Part shown: piece after piece, positions 1-6,823 of the stretch
How positions within the stretch are numbered: position 1 is the stretch's first letter
Layout of the letters: each line of letters begins with the position of its first letter
Origin: Lysobacterales bacterium
GTDB taxonomy: Bacteria; Pseudomonadota; Gammaproteobacteria; Xanthomonadales; SZUA-36
NCBI GenBank assembly: GCA_030637665.1
Contig: DAOWGA010000286.1
Coordinates: 1 to 8,649, forward strand
Reading direction: 5' to 3'
Length of the DNA stretch: 8,649 nt
The notes under the pieces: generated by a model
Told to the model about the DNA's origin: nothing
Databases searched by the model: none
The model's input: only the letters and a program-made list of their open reading frames with translations
Made by a program: the position numbers and the translations under genes

Positions 1-1157
1 GGTCCCTCGATCACCCCTAGAAACCTCGCCGGGTGCGCGGGGCACAGGAAAACGCCTTCCTCATTGCTTTCCAATGATGCATTGAGCGCTGACCAAGCCA
101 GGGCGCTGTGGGGATCGGCAAGATAGCCGCGGGAATACAGCGTGCTCATCGCGTCACGGGTCTGGCCGTCATCGAGCGAAGTGGAGGAAAGCAGTTGCTC
201 CAGCCGCAGGCCGTGTCGCTCACCCAGTTCCAATACACGCGGGAAATTGTTGGGAAACGAGATGTCCATCGCGTTGGTGATGGTGGTCACTGTCGGATGG
301 GGATCCCAGCGGCCGGATGCCATGAAGCGTGGTACCGTGTCGTTTGCATTGGTTGCAGCGATCATGCGCTTGTAGGGCAGGCCAATGGCGCGGGCGATCA
401 AGCCTGCGGTGACGTTGCCAAAATTGCCGCTGGGAACGCTGAGCACCATGCGCCGGACATCATTCACGGCTGCCGCAGCTTCAAAGTAGTAGCAGACCTG
501 TGCTATCAGGCGGGCGATATTGATTGAATTGGCTGAGTTCAGGCCCAGCTTGCGCTTGAGCTCCTGGTCATCAAAAGATTGCTTTACCAGCTGCTGGCAG
601 GTATCAAAATTTCCCTCCACCGCGACGCTGTGCACATTTCCACCCAGGGTGCAGAATAGTTTCTCCTGCAGGGGGGAAATCTTGCCCTTCGGGTACAGAA
701 CAACCACATTGATGCCGGGCTGGCCGTAATAGGCATGCGCGACCGCGGCCCCGGTGTCACCGGAAGTTGCGGTGAGGATGGTCATCGGTCTGCCATGGTT
801 GAACTCGGCCAAGCAGCGGGCCATGAACCTCGCGCCGAAATCCTTGAATGCCAGCGAAGGGCCATGGAACAGTTCCAGCGCGCGGGAACCGTCGGCCAGG
901 AGCGGGCTCTCCAAAGGAAAATCGAAGGCTGAAGATACCATGTGCTGCATGGTTTGCTGGCTGACTTCAGTGCCTACAAGGTGCTGGAGAACGGCGACGC
1001 TGCGCGGGACAAATGCTTCCTGCAACAGGCCGTCTACATCCGGCAATGTCTCAATGGTCCGCGGGAAAAATAAACCCTGGTCCCGGCCCAGCCCACACAA
1101 CACGGCCTCTTTGAAGGAGACCTGTTCCGCGGGGTGCTTGATGTTGATTAGTTGCAA
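1..1157 (-). CDS. thrC: Threonine synthase, 3' end cut off by the window edge
   Basis: PLP-dependent enzyme converting O-phosphohomoserine to threonine and phosphate, the last step of threonine synthesis; cytosolic. The frame is open for 385 codons to the window edge; E. coli ThrC has 428 residues, so roughly 40 C-terminal residues are missing. Visible family motifs are the N-terminal EQVSFKEAV (about residue 11), GLFFP (28-32), ELFHGPSLAFKDFGARFM (95-112) with the PLP lysine at K105, the phosphate-binding LTATSGDTGAAVAHA (128-142), LYPKGKISPLQEKLFCTLGG, LNSANSINIARL and VPSGNFGN. The start is TTG at 1157. It gives MQLINIK, aligning with E. coli MKLYNLK, and an in-frame TAG lies five codons upstream, so no earlier start is possible. 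It follows thrA after 43 bp with no thrB between, probably in the same transcript. The family call is very secure. Confidence 0.96.
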   Translation of the reverse strand, partial: MQLINIKHPAEQVSFKEAVLCGLGRDQGLFFPRTIETLPDVDGLLQEAFVPRSVAVLQHLVGTEVSQQTMQHMVSSAFDFPLESPLLADGSRALELFHGPSLAFKDFGARFMARCLAEFNHGRPMTILTATSGDTGAAVAHAYYGQPGINVVVLYPKGKISPLQEKLFCTLGGNVHSVAVEGNFDTCQQLVKQSFDDQELKRKLGLNSANSINIARLIAQVCYYFEAAAAVNDVRRMVLSVPSGNFGNVTAGLIARAIGLPYKRMIAATNANDTVPRFMASGRWDPHPTVTTITNAMDISFPNNFPRVLELGERHGLRLEQLLSSTSLDDGQTRDAMSTLYSRGYLADPHSALAWSALNASLESNEEGVFLCPAHPARFLGVIEG

Positions 1158-1198
1158 TGGCTGTTTTTCCTACCGGGCCTCATCAATACGGATTCCAT
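1148..1198 (-). other. Possible 16-codon mini-ORF bridging thrA and thrC
   Basis: An ATG two bases after the thrA stop opens a frame encoding MESVLMRPGRKNSHCN, which ends in TAA 10 bases inside thrC. It resembles no protein I know. Its position would let ribosomes finishing thrA re-initiate and be delivered to the thrC TTG start, so translational coupling is possible. There is no strong Shine-Dalgarno sequence before it. It may equally be a chance frame in the 43-bp spacer. Confidence 0.2.
1168..1171 (-). promoter_or_regulatory. Ribosome binding site of thrC
   Basis: AGGA lies 10 bases before the TTG start codon of thrC. It lies next to the in-frame TAG that rules out any longer N-terminus and supports the unusual TTG start. 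The spacing is at the long end of the normal range. Confidence 0.55.
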
Positions 1199-1200
1199 GA

Positions 1201-3669
1201 TCAACTATCCAACGGCCGCCACACAGTACGCAGGATGTCCCCGAATACGCCCGAAGCGGTGACCGCCGCACCGGCACCGTAGCCCCGTAATACGAGTGGG
1301 ATAGGCTGGTAATAATGCGTAAACAAAACCAGTGCATTCTCGCCGTCGCGGATGGCGCCCAGCGGCTTGTGCGAAGGTACTGCTTCGATGGCAACGCGGC
1401 AGCTGTCATTTTCAATACGGCCCACGTAGCGCAATACCTTGCCTTCTGCTTCCGCCGCCGTGATCTTCGATGCGAAACTGCCGTCGAGTGCTTCAAGCGC
1501 TCCGATCAGCTCAGCGCGGTCGACATGGCCCACCTGCTCCATCGGCACGACGGGCTCGACGACGATATCATCCAGCTCCAGCTGCATGCCAACCTCGCGG
1601 GCAATGATCAGCAATTTTCTGGCCACGTCCATGCCGGAAAGGTCGTCTCTGGGGTCCGGTTCGGTGAAACCCAGTTGCATGGCCTCCGCGACCGCTTTCG
1701 ACAACGGCATGCCATCTTCCAGCAAGCCAAAAATCATCGACAGGGAACCGGACAGGATACCCTCAAAGGTTTCCAGTTCGTCACCGGAGCGGATTAGCGA
1801 CTGCATGGTGTCGATGACAGGCAGCCCGGCGCCTACATTCGTCTCGTAGAGGAATTTACGGAAGTTCCTGGCTGCCGTGTCGCGGATGTCGCGATAGTAT
1901 GCGAAATCCTGGGTGTTGGCCTTCTTGTTCGCCACAACCAGGTTGAAACCGTTGCTCAGTAAGCGTACATATTCCCCGGCCAGACCCTCGTCGGTGGTGC
2001 AGTCGATGATGGTGGGATTAAGCAGGCCGAGCTTTTTGCGGATATCAATCACGTCTTCCAGCGTCCATGGCTGGCCCTTTTCCTCCAGGTCCTGCCGCCA
2101 GCCCGCCAGATCAAGGACATCGTCAGAAACCAGCAGCTTTTCGCTGTTGGCGATGGCCCGCACGCGCAGATCCATGTGGTGTTCGATCAGGCTGTCGGCC
2201 TGGCGCTGAAACTGCTCCAGCAACTCTCCGCCCACATTGCCGCAACCGAGCAGGATGACATCTATGTGCGTGGAATGGCTAAAAAAGGCCGTGTGGCATG
2301 CACGTGTCGCCGGCTGAGCGTCTTCACCTTTGACCACCACGGCAATGGCGCACTCCGTGGAGCCCTGCGCAATCACCTCCACGTTGACCCCGGCCGAGGA
2401 AATGGCGGTCAGAAAACGTGCGGCAATGCCCCGATAGTGCTTCATGCCCTCACCGACCAGCGAAACCACTGCACGGTCGGTTTGCACCGCAATTTCCTCG
2501 ATCAGGCCATGCAGCCGCTCAAAATGGAACTCCTCGTTAAGCGCCTTGCGGGCTTTTGTCTCATCCGCCCGGCGTACACACAGGGTAATGCTGTACTCCG
2601 ACGAAGATTGCACGATCAACAGGATCGAGATGGACTCGCTGGCCAGCGCCTCCATAACGCGACGAGCGATACCCACGCGGCCCCGCAGGCCGCCACCCTG
2701 CAGCGTGATCGAGGCCACGTCATGCAGGTGCGAGATGCCGCGTACCACATGGGTCCGCCTGGCCTCGCTGTGTACCAGCGTACCCGGTTTGGACGGGTCA
2801 TAGGTATTGCGGACTTCGCAGGGAATGTTGTTGGCCGCCAGCGGGGTCAAGGCCTTGGCGGAGATTACCTTGGCGCCGAAGTAAGTAAGCTCCATGGCCT
2901 CGTCGTAGCTGACTTCGTCCAGGCAGCGGGCGTTGCTCACAATGCGCGGGTCGGCGGTGAAGAAACCATCCACATCTTTCCAGATCTGGCACAAGCCGGC
3001 TCCCGCGGCGGCGGCGATGGCGGCGGCTGAATAGTCCGTTCCATTGCGCCCCAGCAACTGGATCTCACCGCTTGCGTTGCGGCCATAAAACCCGGGCAAC
3101 ACCATGATCTGGGTGTCGTCTTCCAGTCGTTTCTTCAGCAGTGGGGCGGCGGCCTCGATATCGACCAGTGAATCCAGCCAGTCCTCGTTGGCCAATGGCA
3201 ATACGTCGGTATCCGACCACTGCGCCCGAAATCCCCGGTGTTGCAGCAGATCCACCATCAAGCGGCTGCTGAATCCCTCGCCACTGGCCAGGATTCTTGC
3301 CCTGGTTTTGTCAGGGCACTGACCGAGCAGACGAATACCTTCTACACGACGGGTCAGGGTGGATTGCTGCTCACTCAAAAAATCACTGGACAGCGGTGTT
3401 GCCACGCCCTGTTTTGCCAGTTCATCAATGATGACCCGCTCGCTCGCAAGCGCCTCATACAGGTGTTCAGCGCCATTGCCGCCTTCCACTGCGGTATCAA
3501 TGGCTGCCAGCAGGAGATCCGTGACGCCCTTGACGGCTGAAAGTACTACGATAACGCGGTTCTCGTCCGTGTACCGTGTAATCACCGAAACACTGGCATC
3601 GAAACCACTCAGATCAGCCAGCGAGGTGCCGCCGAATTTCTGAACCAATAGTTTTTTCCTGTCACTCAT
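1201..3669 (-). CDS. thrA: Bifunctional aspartokinase / homoserine dehydrogenase I
   Basis: Cytosolic fusion enzyme catalysing the first step (aspartate to aspartyl phosphate, ATP) and third step (aspartate semialdehyde to homoserine, NAD(P)H) of the threonine/methionine branch. With the chosen start it is 822 residues; E. coli ThrA is 820. The kinase domain has KFGGTS (11-16), GRNGTDYSAAA (207-217) and WKDVDGFFTADPR (230-242). Two ACT-type regulatory segments lie at about 314-368 and 399-450 and in this family mediate feedback inhibition, typically by threonine. The dehydrogenase has the GCGNVGG dinucleotide loop (475-481), NKKANT (581-586) and EPDPRDDLSGMDVARK. Its D676, D681 and K685 match the catalytic Asp/Lys spacing of the yeast enzyme. 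The C-terminus HYYQPIPLVLRGYGAGAAVTA is typical. An upstream in-frame ATG at 3693 would overlap asnB by 11 bp and add eight residues. I prefer 3669, which has GGGG seven bases upstream and brings the KFGGTS position close to that of E. coli. No key residue is missing. Confidence 0.97.
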   Translation of the reverse strand: MSDRKKLLVQKFGGTSLADLSGFDASVSVITRYTDENRVIVVLSAVKGVTDLLLAAIDTAVEGGNGAEHLYEALASERVIIDELAKQGVATPLSSDFLSEQQSTLTRRVEGIRLLGQCPDKTRARILASGEGFSSRLMVDLLQHRGFRAQWSDTDVLPLANEDWLDSLVDIEAAAPLLKKRLEDDTQIMVLPGFYGRNASGEIQLLGRNGTDYSAAAIAAAAGAGLCQIWKDVDGFFTADPRIVSNARCLDEVSYDEAMELTYFGAKVISAKALTPLAANNIPCEVRNTYDPSKPGTLVHSEARRTHVVRGISHLHDVASITLQGGGLRGRVGIARRVMEALASESISILLIVQSSSEYSITLCVRRADETKARKALNEEFHFERLHGLIEEIAVQTDRAVVSLVGEGMKHYRGIAARFLTAISSAGVNVEVIAQGSTECAIAVVVKGEDAQPATRACHTAFFSHSTHIDVILLGCGNVGGELLEQFQRQADSLIEHHMDLRVRAIANSEKLLVSDDVLDLAGWRQDLEEKGQPWTLEDVIDIRKKLGLLNPTIIDCTTDEGLAGEYVRLLSNGFNLVVANKKANTQDFAYYRDIRDTAARNFRKFLYETNVGAGLPVIDTMQSLIRSGDELETFEGILSGSLSMIFGLLEDGMPLSKAVAEAMQLGFTEPDPRDDLSGMDVARKLLIIAREVGMQLELDDIVVEPVVPMEQVGHVDRAELIGALEALDGSFASKITAAEAEGKVLRYVGRIENDSCRVAIEAVPSHKPLGAIRDGENALVLFTHYYQPIPLVLRGYGAGAAVTASGVFGDILRTVWRPLDS

Positions 3670-3682
3670 TCCCGAACCCCAC

Positions 3683-5347
3683 TCAATAGGCATCCTGGTG
3701 AACGCTGCGCATGGCCCGCCCCGAAGGATCGTTCATTTCCTGCAGCGCCTTGTCCCACAATACCGCTTCGGGTGTGCTGCAGGCCACAGTGGGGCCGCCG
3801 GGAACAGTTTGCGCGGCCGAAGCCAGCGGGAAATGCTGTTCGAAAAGACTTCTGAAGTAATAGCCTTCCTTGGATGCCGGCGTGTTGAAGGGAAAACGCC
3901 CGCCGGCACGCGCCATTTCCGCATCACTGACGTGTTCCTCGGCGTGGTCCTTGACCGCATCGATCCAGCCGTAACCCACGCCATCGGAAAACTGCTCCTT
4001 CTGGCGCCAGGCGATTGCATCCGGCAGCAGATAGCTGAAAGCCTCACGCAGGATCTGTTTTTCCATGCGGCCCTGAGTGATCATCTTGTCGGCCGGGTTG
4101 ATGCTCATCGCCACATCCAGAAATTCCTTGTCCAGGAACGGCACGCGCGCCTCCACGCCCCAGGCCGACATGGCCTTGTTGGCGCGCAGGCAGTCATAGC
4201 TGTGCAGGCGTGAGAGTTTGCGCACGGTTTCCTCGTGGAAAGCTTGCGCGTCCGGCGCCTTGTGAAAATACAGATAGCCGCCAAATATCTCGTCAGCACC
4301 TTCGCCCGATAACACCATTTTGATACCCATCGCGCGAATTTTGCGCGCCATCAGGTACATCGGTGTCGCCGCGCGAATGGATGTGACGTCATAGGTTTCG
4401 AGGTGATGAATGACCTCTTCCAGGGCGTCCAGGCCTTCCTGGATGGTGAAAGTGAAGCCGTGGTGCACCGTGCCAATGTGATCAGCGGCCTTTTGCGCAG
4501 CCACCAGGTCCGGTGAACCCTCCAACCCTACGGCAAAAGAATGCAGGCGCGGCCACCAGGCGGGACTTTCTTCGTGGTCTTCGACCCGCATCGTGGCATG
4601 CCTGGCCGCCAGCGCAGCGGTGATTGAGGAGTCCAGGCCGCCTGAAAGCAACACACCGTACGGCACATCGGTCATCAGGTGGCTGACCACGGCATTTTCA
4701 AGCGCATCATGGAGGGCGTGCCGATCCGTTACGGCATTTTTGACAGTGTCGAACTCCATCCACTCCCGCCGGTACCATTTCTGCGGCTCTTCCTGCCCGC
4801 TGCACCAGTAATGCCCGGGCGGGAATTCATGGACCTGGTTACACACATCCATCAAGGCTTTCATTTCCGAGGCCACAAGCAGCTGGCCGTGCTCGTCATG
4901 CCCGTAATAAAGCGGAATGATACCGATCGGGTCACGCGCCATCATCCAGAAATCCTTGTCTTCATCGTACAGGCAGAAGGCAAACATGCCGCTCAGCTCT
5001 TCCAGGAAATCCGTTCCGTGCTCGAGATATAGCGGGAGAATGACCTCACAATCCGATTCGGTACGAAACGCGTAACGCCCGGCAAAGGTCTCCCTGATGG
5101 GTTGATGGTTATAAATCTCACCATTCACAGCCAGCGCCTGACGGCCGCTTTCACTCAGAATAGGCTGGGCGCCAGTATTAATGTCAACAATGGCCAGCCG
5201 CTCATGCGCCAGCACGGCATTGTCAACGGCGTAAATACCGCTCCAGTCGGGCCCGCGGGGACGCAAAAGACGCGATTGCCGCAGAGCCATTTTTCGGACA
5301 GACTTCAGGTCCTGGCGTATTTGCAATACACCGAATATCGAGCACAT
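3683..5347 (-). CDS. asnB: Asparagine synthetase B, glutamine-hydrolysing
   Basis: Makes asparagine from aspartate, ATP and glutamine; cytosolic. At 554 residues it has exactly the length of E. coli AsnB and matches it through most of its length. The N-terminal class II glutaminase domain starts MCSIFGV, with the nucleophile Cys2 exposed after Met removal, followed by R50 in HERLAIVD, NGEIYNH (75-81) and D99 in SDCEV. The synthetase domain carries the ATP pyrophosphatase P-loop SGGLDSS (235-241), SGEGADEIFGGYLYF (347-361), KAMSAWGVEARVPFLDK (391-407) and WRQKEQFSDGVGY (447-459). The C-terminus PSGRAMRSVHQDAY is E. coli-like. The start is fixed by the catalytic cysteine. A weak GAGAGA Shine-Dalgarno sequence precedes it. 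It is the first gene of the asnB-thrA-thrC unit, and its stop lies 13 bp before the preferred thrA start. Confidence 0.98.
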   Translation of the reverse strand: MCSIFGVLQIRQDLKSVRKMALRQSRLLRPRGPDWSGIYAVDNAVLAHERLAIVDINTGAQPILSESGRQALAVNGEIYNHQPIRETFAGRYAFRTESDCEVILPLYLEHGTDFLEELSGMFAFCLYDEDKDFWMMARDPIGIIPLYYGHDEHGQLLVASEMKALMDVCNQVHEFPPGHYWCSGQEEPQKWYRREWMEFDTVKNAVTDRHALHDALENAVVSHLMTDVPYGVLLSGGLDSSITAALAARHATMRVEDHEESPAWWPRLHSFAVGLEGSPDLVAAQKAADHIGTVHHGFTFTIQEGLDALEEVIHHLETYDVTSIRAATPMYLMARKIRAMGIKMVLSGEGADEIFGGYLYFHKAPDAQAFHEETVRKLSRLHSYDCLRANKAMSAWGVEARVPFLDKEFLDVAMSINPADKMITQGRMEKQILREAFSYLLPDAIAWRQKEQFSDGVGYGWIDAVKDHAEEHVSDAEMARAGGRFPFNTPASKEGYYFRSLFEQHFPLASAAQTVPGGPTVACSTPEAVLWDKALQEMNDPSGRAMRSVHQDAY

Positions 5348-5359
5348 TAATGTTCTCTC

Positions 5360-5407
5360 TCACGAATCCAGGTTGTTGTCAGCGCCTGCTTTTATTATTG
5401 CGCCCAT
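5360..5407 (-). CDS. Candidate 15-residue leader ORF upstream of asnB
   Basis: ATG at 5407 opens a frame encoding MGAIIKAGADNNLDS. It is preceded by GGAG at a six-base spacing, a better ribosome site than that of asnB itself. Its TGA is followed directly by the GAGAGA of asnB, with asnB ATG 12 bases on. An Asp-Asn-Asn triplet (10-12) lies near the end, suggestive for a gene making asparagine from aspartate. A second overlapping frame (5411-5379, MNGRNNKSRR, three Asn) has a poorer ribosome site. I see no clear terminator hairpin, so classical attenuation is not supported; translational coupling is the simpler idea. Very short frames arise by chance, so confidence is low. Confidence 0.3.
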   Translation of the reverse strand: MGAIIKAGADNNLDS

Positions 5408-5461
5408 TCATCACTCCGGCCAGCACTCTCCAACAGGAAAAAGCACAGACCCGAACGAGTA

Positions 5462-5490
5462 ATATTAAGGGCTAAGTGTCTGTGAGCCAA
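5462..5490 (-). promoter_or_regulatory. Candidate sigma70 promoter of asnB-thrA-thrC
   Basis: Reading the minus strand, TTGGCT (5490-5485, -35-like, 4/6) is followed by a 17-bp spacer and TAATAT (5467-5462, -10-like, 4/6). Transcription would start near 5455, giving a leader of about 107 bases before asnB that contains the short leader ORF. Spacing is ideal and the sequence is locally AT-rich compared with the genes. No competing site of equal quality was seen closer to asnB. Confidence 0.45.
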
Positions 5491-5496
5491 GCACTT

Positions 5497-5521
5497 TCAC
5501 CAAGAAATTAATCATTGGTGA
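5497..5521. promoter_or_regulatory. Dyad TCACCAA-N11-TTGGTGA, possible operator
   Basis: A perfect 7-bp inverted repeat with an 11-bp AT-rich centre lies six bases upstream of the proposed -35 box of the asnB promoter, centred about 54 bases before the inferred start. This size and position fit a dimeric activator site, for example a LysR-type box, but the regulator cannot be named. It also ends two bases before the left arm of the inverted-repeat element. Confidence 0.35.
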
Positions 5522-5523
5522 TA

Positions 5524-5733
5524 TATCCGCTGAAGACGCAGAAGACGCAGAAATTTTCTGACCAGTGATTTCGTTGGACGGCTTTTCTGCGATGTTACGG
5601 TTTACCCGTGCAGGTTGGCCTGGTGGGTCACTGCTGAGCCTGAGCGCAGTGTTCCTGGTCCATCTTCGTTACCAGTGCCTGAAAATAGTAAAGAGCCACC
5701 CTGATTCTGCGTCTTCTGCGTCCTCAGCGGATA
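5524..5733. repeat. Inverted-repeat (foldback / MITE-like) intergenic element
   Basis: Two 29-bp arms, 5524-5552 and 5705-5733, are reverse complements at 28 of 29 positions; the single mismatch is at arm position 11. Each arm begins TATCCGCTGA from the outside and continues into a GACGCAGAA-rich stretch. In the left arm this is two exact copies of GAAGACGCA (5532-5549) plus a partial third. The arms enclose 152 bp with no credible gene. Both outer ends are flanked by ATA (5521-5523 and 5734-5736), a possible but weak 3-bp target duplication. The element fills half of the korB-asnB gap, beginning 34 bp after korB. It looks like a small dispersed repeat or non-autonomous mobile element; no transposase is present. 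Whether it is multicopy cannot be told from this window. Confidence 0.6.
5629..5651. repeat. Small hairpin inside the inverted-repeat element
   Basis: CACTGC (5629-5634) and GCAGTG (5646-5651) form a perfect 6-bp stem with an 11-base loop, near the centre of the larger inverted repeat. There is no following T-run on either strand, so it is not a typical intrinsic terminator. It may help the whole element fold as a branched structure. Confidence 0.3.
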
Positions 5734-5767
5734 ATAGACAGAGTGTCCACAGCGTGGGTGCTGAAAA

Positions 5768-6823
5768 CTACTTCATGCCCTGCTGTAGTTTGGCCAGGGC
5801 TTCGCTACCGGGGTTTAGCTGCTCGAAATCCAGGTCCTTGAGGGGGGTGGTGACGGTACGGGACTGGATGTGCAGGTCCGGTACGTTCTGATCGATAAAC
5901 AGCAGGCCGGTGATGATTTCGCCGCGGCCGCGGTGATTTTCGAGGTAAGCAAGCGCATTATTGCGACGCGTGGGGTCATAGTCCGGGTCGAGCTTTTTCA
6001 GCAGGATGGTCGAACCATCGTGCAGCCGCACGGGATGGGTGTCACCTGTGTAATAGCTGGCCTTGATCTCGGACCGGGGTGGAATCAGGTCGGCCTCGGT
6101 GGCCAGCTTCTTGTGCTCGCGCAAATAAGCGTAGCTCTTGGTCGATCCCACGTGGTCGTTGAAGGTCACGCAGGGCGAAATGACGTCGAGCACTGCGCAG
6201 CCGGGGTGCGCGATGGCCGCTTTGATCAACGGCACCAGCTGCTCGCGGTCACCGGAAAAACTGCGGCCAACGAAACTCGCGCCCATGGATATGGCGGTCG
6301 CGCAGGTATTGATATTCTGCATTTGGTTCACTGCGCCTTTTTTGGCCGTGCTTCCAGCATCGGCCGAAGCAGAGAACTGGCCCTTGGTCAGGCCGTACAC
6401 ACCATTGTTTTCGATCAGGTAAAGCATGTTCACGTTGCGGCGGATCACATGGCCGAACTGGCCGAAACCGATGGACAGCGAGTCACCGTCGCCCGATACG
6501 CCGATGCCGATGAGGTCGCGGTTGGCCGCCAGTGCGCCGGTGGCCACCGAGGGCATGCGCCCATGCACCGAATTGAAGCCATGCGCGCCATGCACGAAAT
6601 AGGCCGGTGTTTTGGAAGAGCAGCCGATGCCGGACATCTTGATCAAAGTTTCCGGCGCGATGGACATCTCCCACAGGGCCTGTACCAGGGCCGCGGTGAT
6701 GGAATCATGTCCACAGCCGGCACAGAGCGTGGACATGCTGCCCTCATAGTCACGCAGCGACAAGCCAATTTTGTTCAGTTTCTGGCCGGGCAGGTCAATT
6801 TTTGGCTTGGCGAGAAATGTCAT
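5768..6823 (-). CDS. korB: 2-oxoacid:ferredoxin oxidoreductase, beta subunit (KorB-like)
   Basis: TPP- and Fe-S-binding subunit of a cytosolic enzyme that oxidatively decarboxylates a 2-oxoacid with CoA to acyl-CoA, CO2 and reduced ferredoxin. It is 351 residues long. Four cysteines, C34 and C37 (CAGCGH), C68 (GIGCSS) and C218 (SPCVTFND), are placed as expected for the single [4Fe-4S] cluster of two-subunit enzymes. TPP/Mg motifs are GDGDSLSIG (111-119) and ENNGVYGLTKGQ (138-149); HGRMPSVATGALAAN (87-101) is also characteristic. The start is the ATG at 6823, whose ATGA overlaps the korA stop and which has GGAGGT six bases upstream. An in-frame ATG at 6871 would add 16 residues inside korA and is unlikely. 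2-Oxoglutarate is the likely substrate by family similarity; pyruvate or a broader range cannot be excluded. Confidence 0.93.
   Translation of the reverse strand: MTFLAKPKIDLPGQKLNKIGLSLRDYEGSMSTLCAGCGHDSITAALVQALWEMSIAPETLIKMSGIGCSSKTPAYFVHGAHGFNSVHGRMPSVATGALAANRDLIGIGVSGDGDSLSIGFGQFGHVIRRNVNMLYLIENNGVYGLTKGQFSASADAGSTAKKGAVNQMQNINTCATAISMGASFVGRSFSGDREQLVPLIKAAIAHPGCAVLDVISPCVTFNDHVGSTKSYAYLREHKKLATEADLIPPRSEIKASYYTGDTHPVRLHDGSTILLKKLDPDYDPTRRNNALAYLENHRGRGEIITGLLFIDQNVPDLHIQSRTVTTPLKDLDFEQLNPGSEALAKLQQGMK

Noticed and set aside
108..1200. Several plus-strand frames of 65-148 codons in the left end
   Set aside because: All lie antisense to thrC, whose minus-strand frame is continuous from 1157 to the window edge and carries every expected motif.
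2176..3030. 284-codon open frame on the plus strand opposite thrA
   Set aside because: It lies fully antisense to an unmistakable thrA and its translation matches no family I recognise; GC-rich codon use commonly leaves such antisense frames open.
3698..4213. 171-codon open frame on the plus strand opposite asnB
   Set aside because: Antisense shadow of asnB; no ribosome site or family motif supports it.
5348..5460. Classical transcription attenuator before asnB
   Set aside because: No strong terminator stem-loop with a T-run or alternative antiterminator pairing was found; only the short leader frames remain as candidates.
5553..5704. Extension of the 29-bp inverted repeat into a full-length palindrome
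   Set aside because: Short matches such as ATTTTC/GAAAAT recur inside, but aligning them needs an 18-base gap, so I limit the claim to the 29-bp arms and the small central hairpin.
5734..5767. Possible intrinsic terminator after korB
   Set aside because: Only a 4-bp CAGC/GCTG stem is present and no T-run follows it, so a terminator call is not supported.
5565..5891. 108-codon plus-strand frame through the intergenic region into korB
   Set aside because: It runs across the inverted-repeat arm (a Ser/Ala-rich low-complexity stretch) and then antisense to korB; no protein similarity is apparent.
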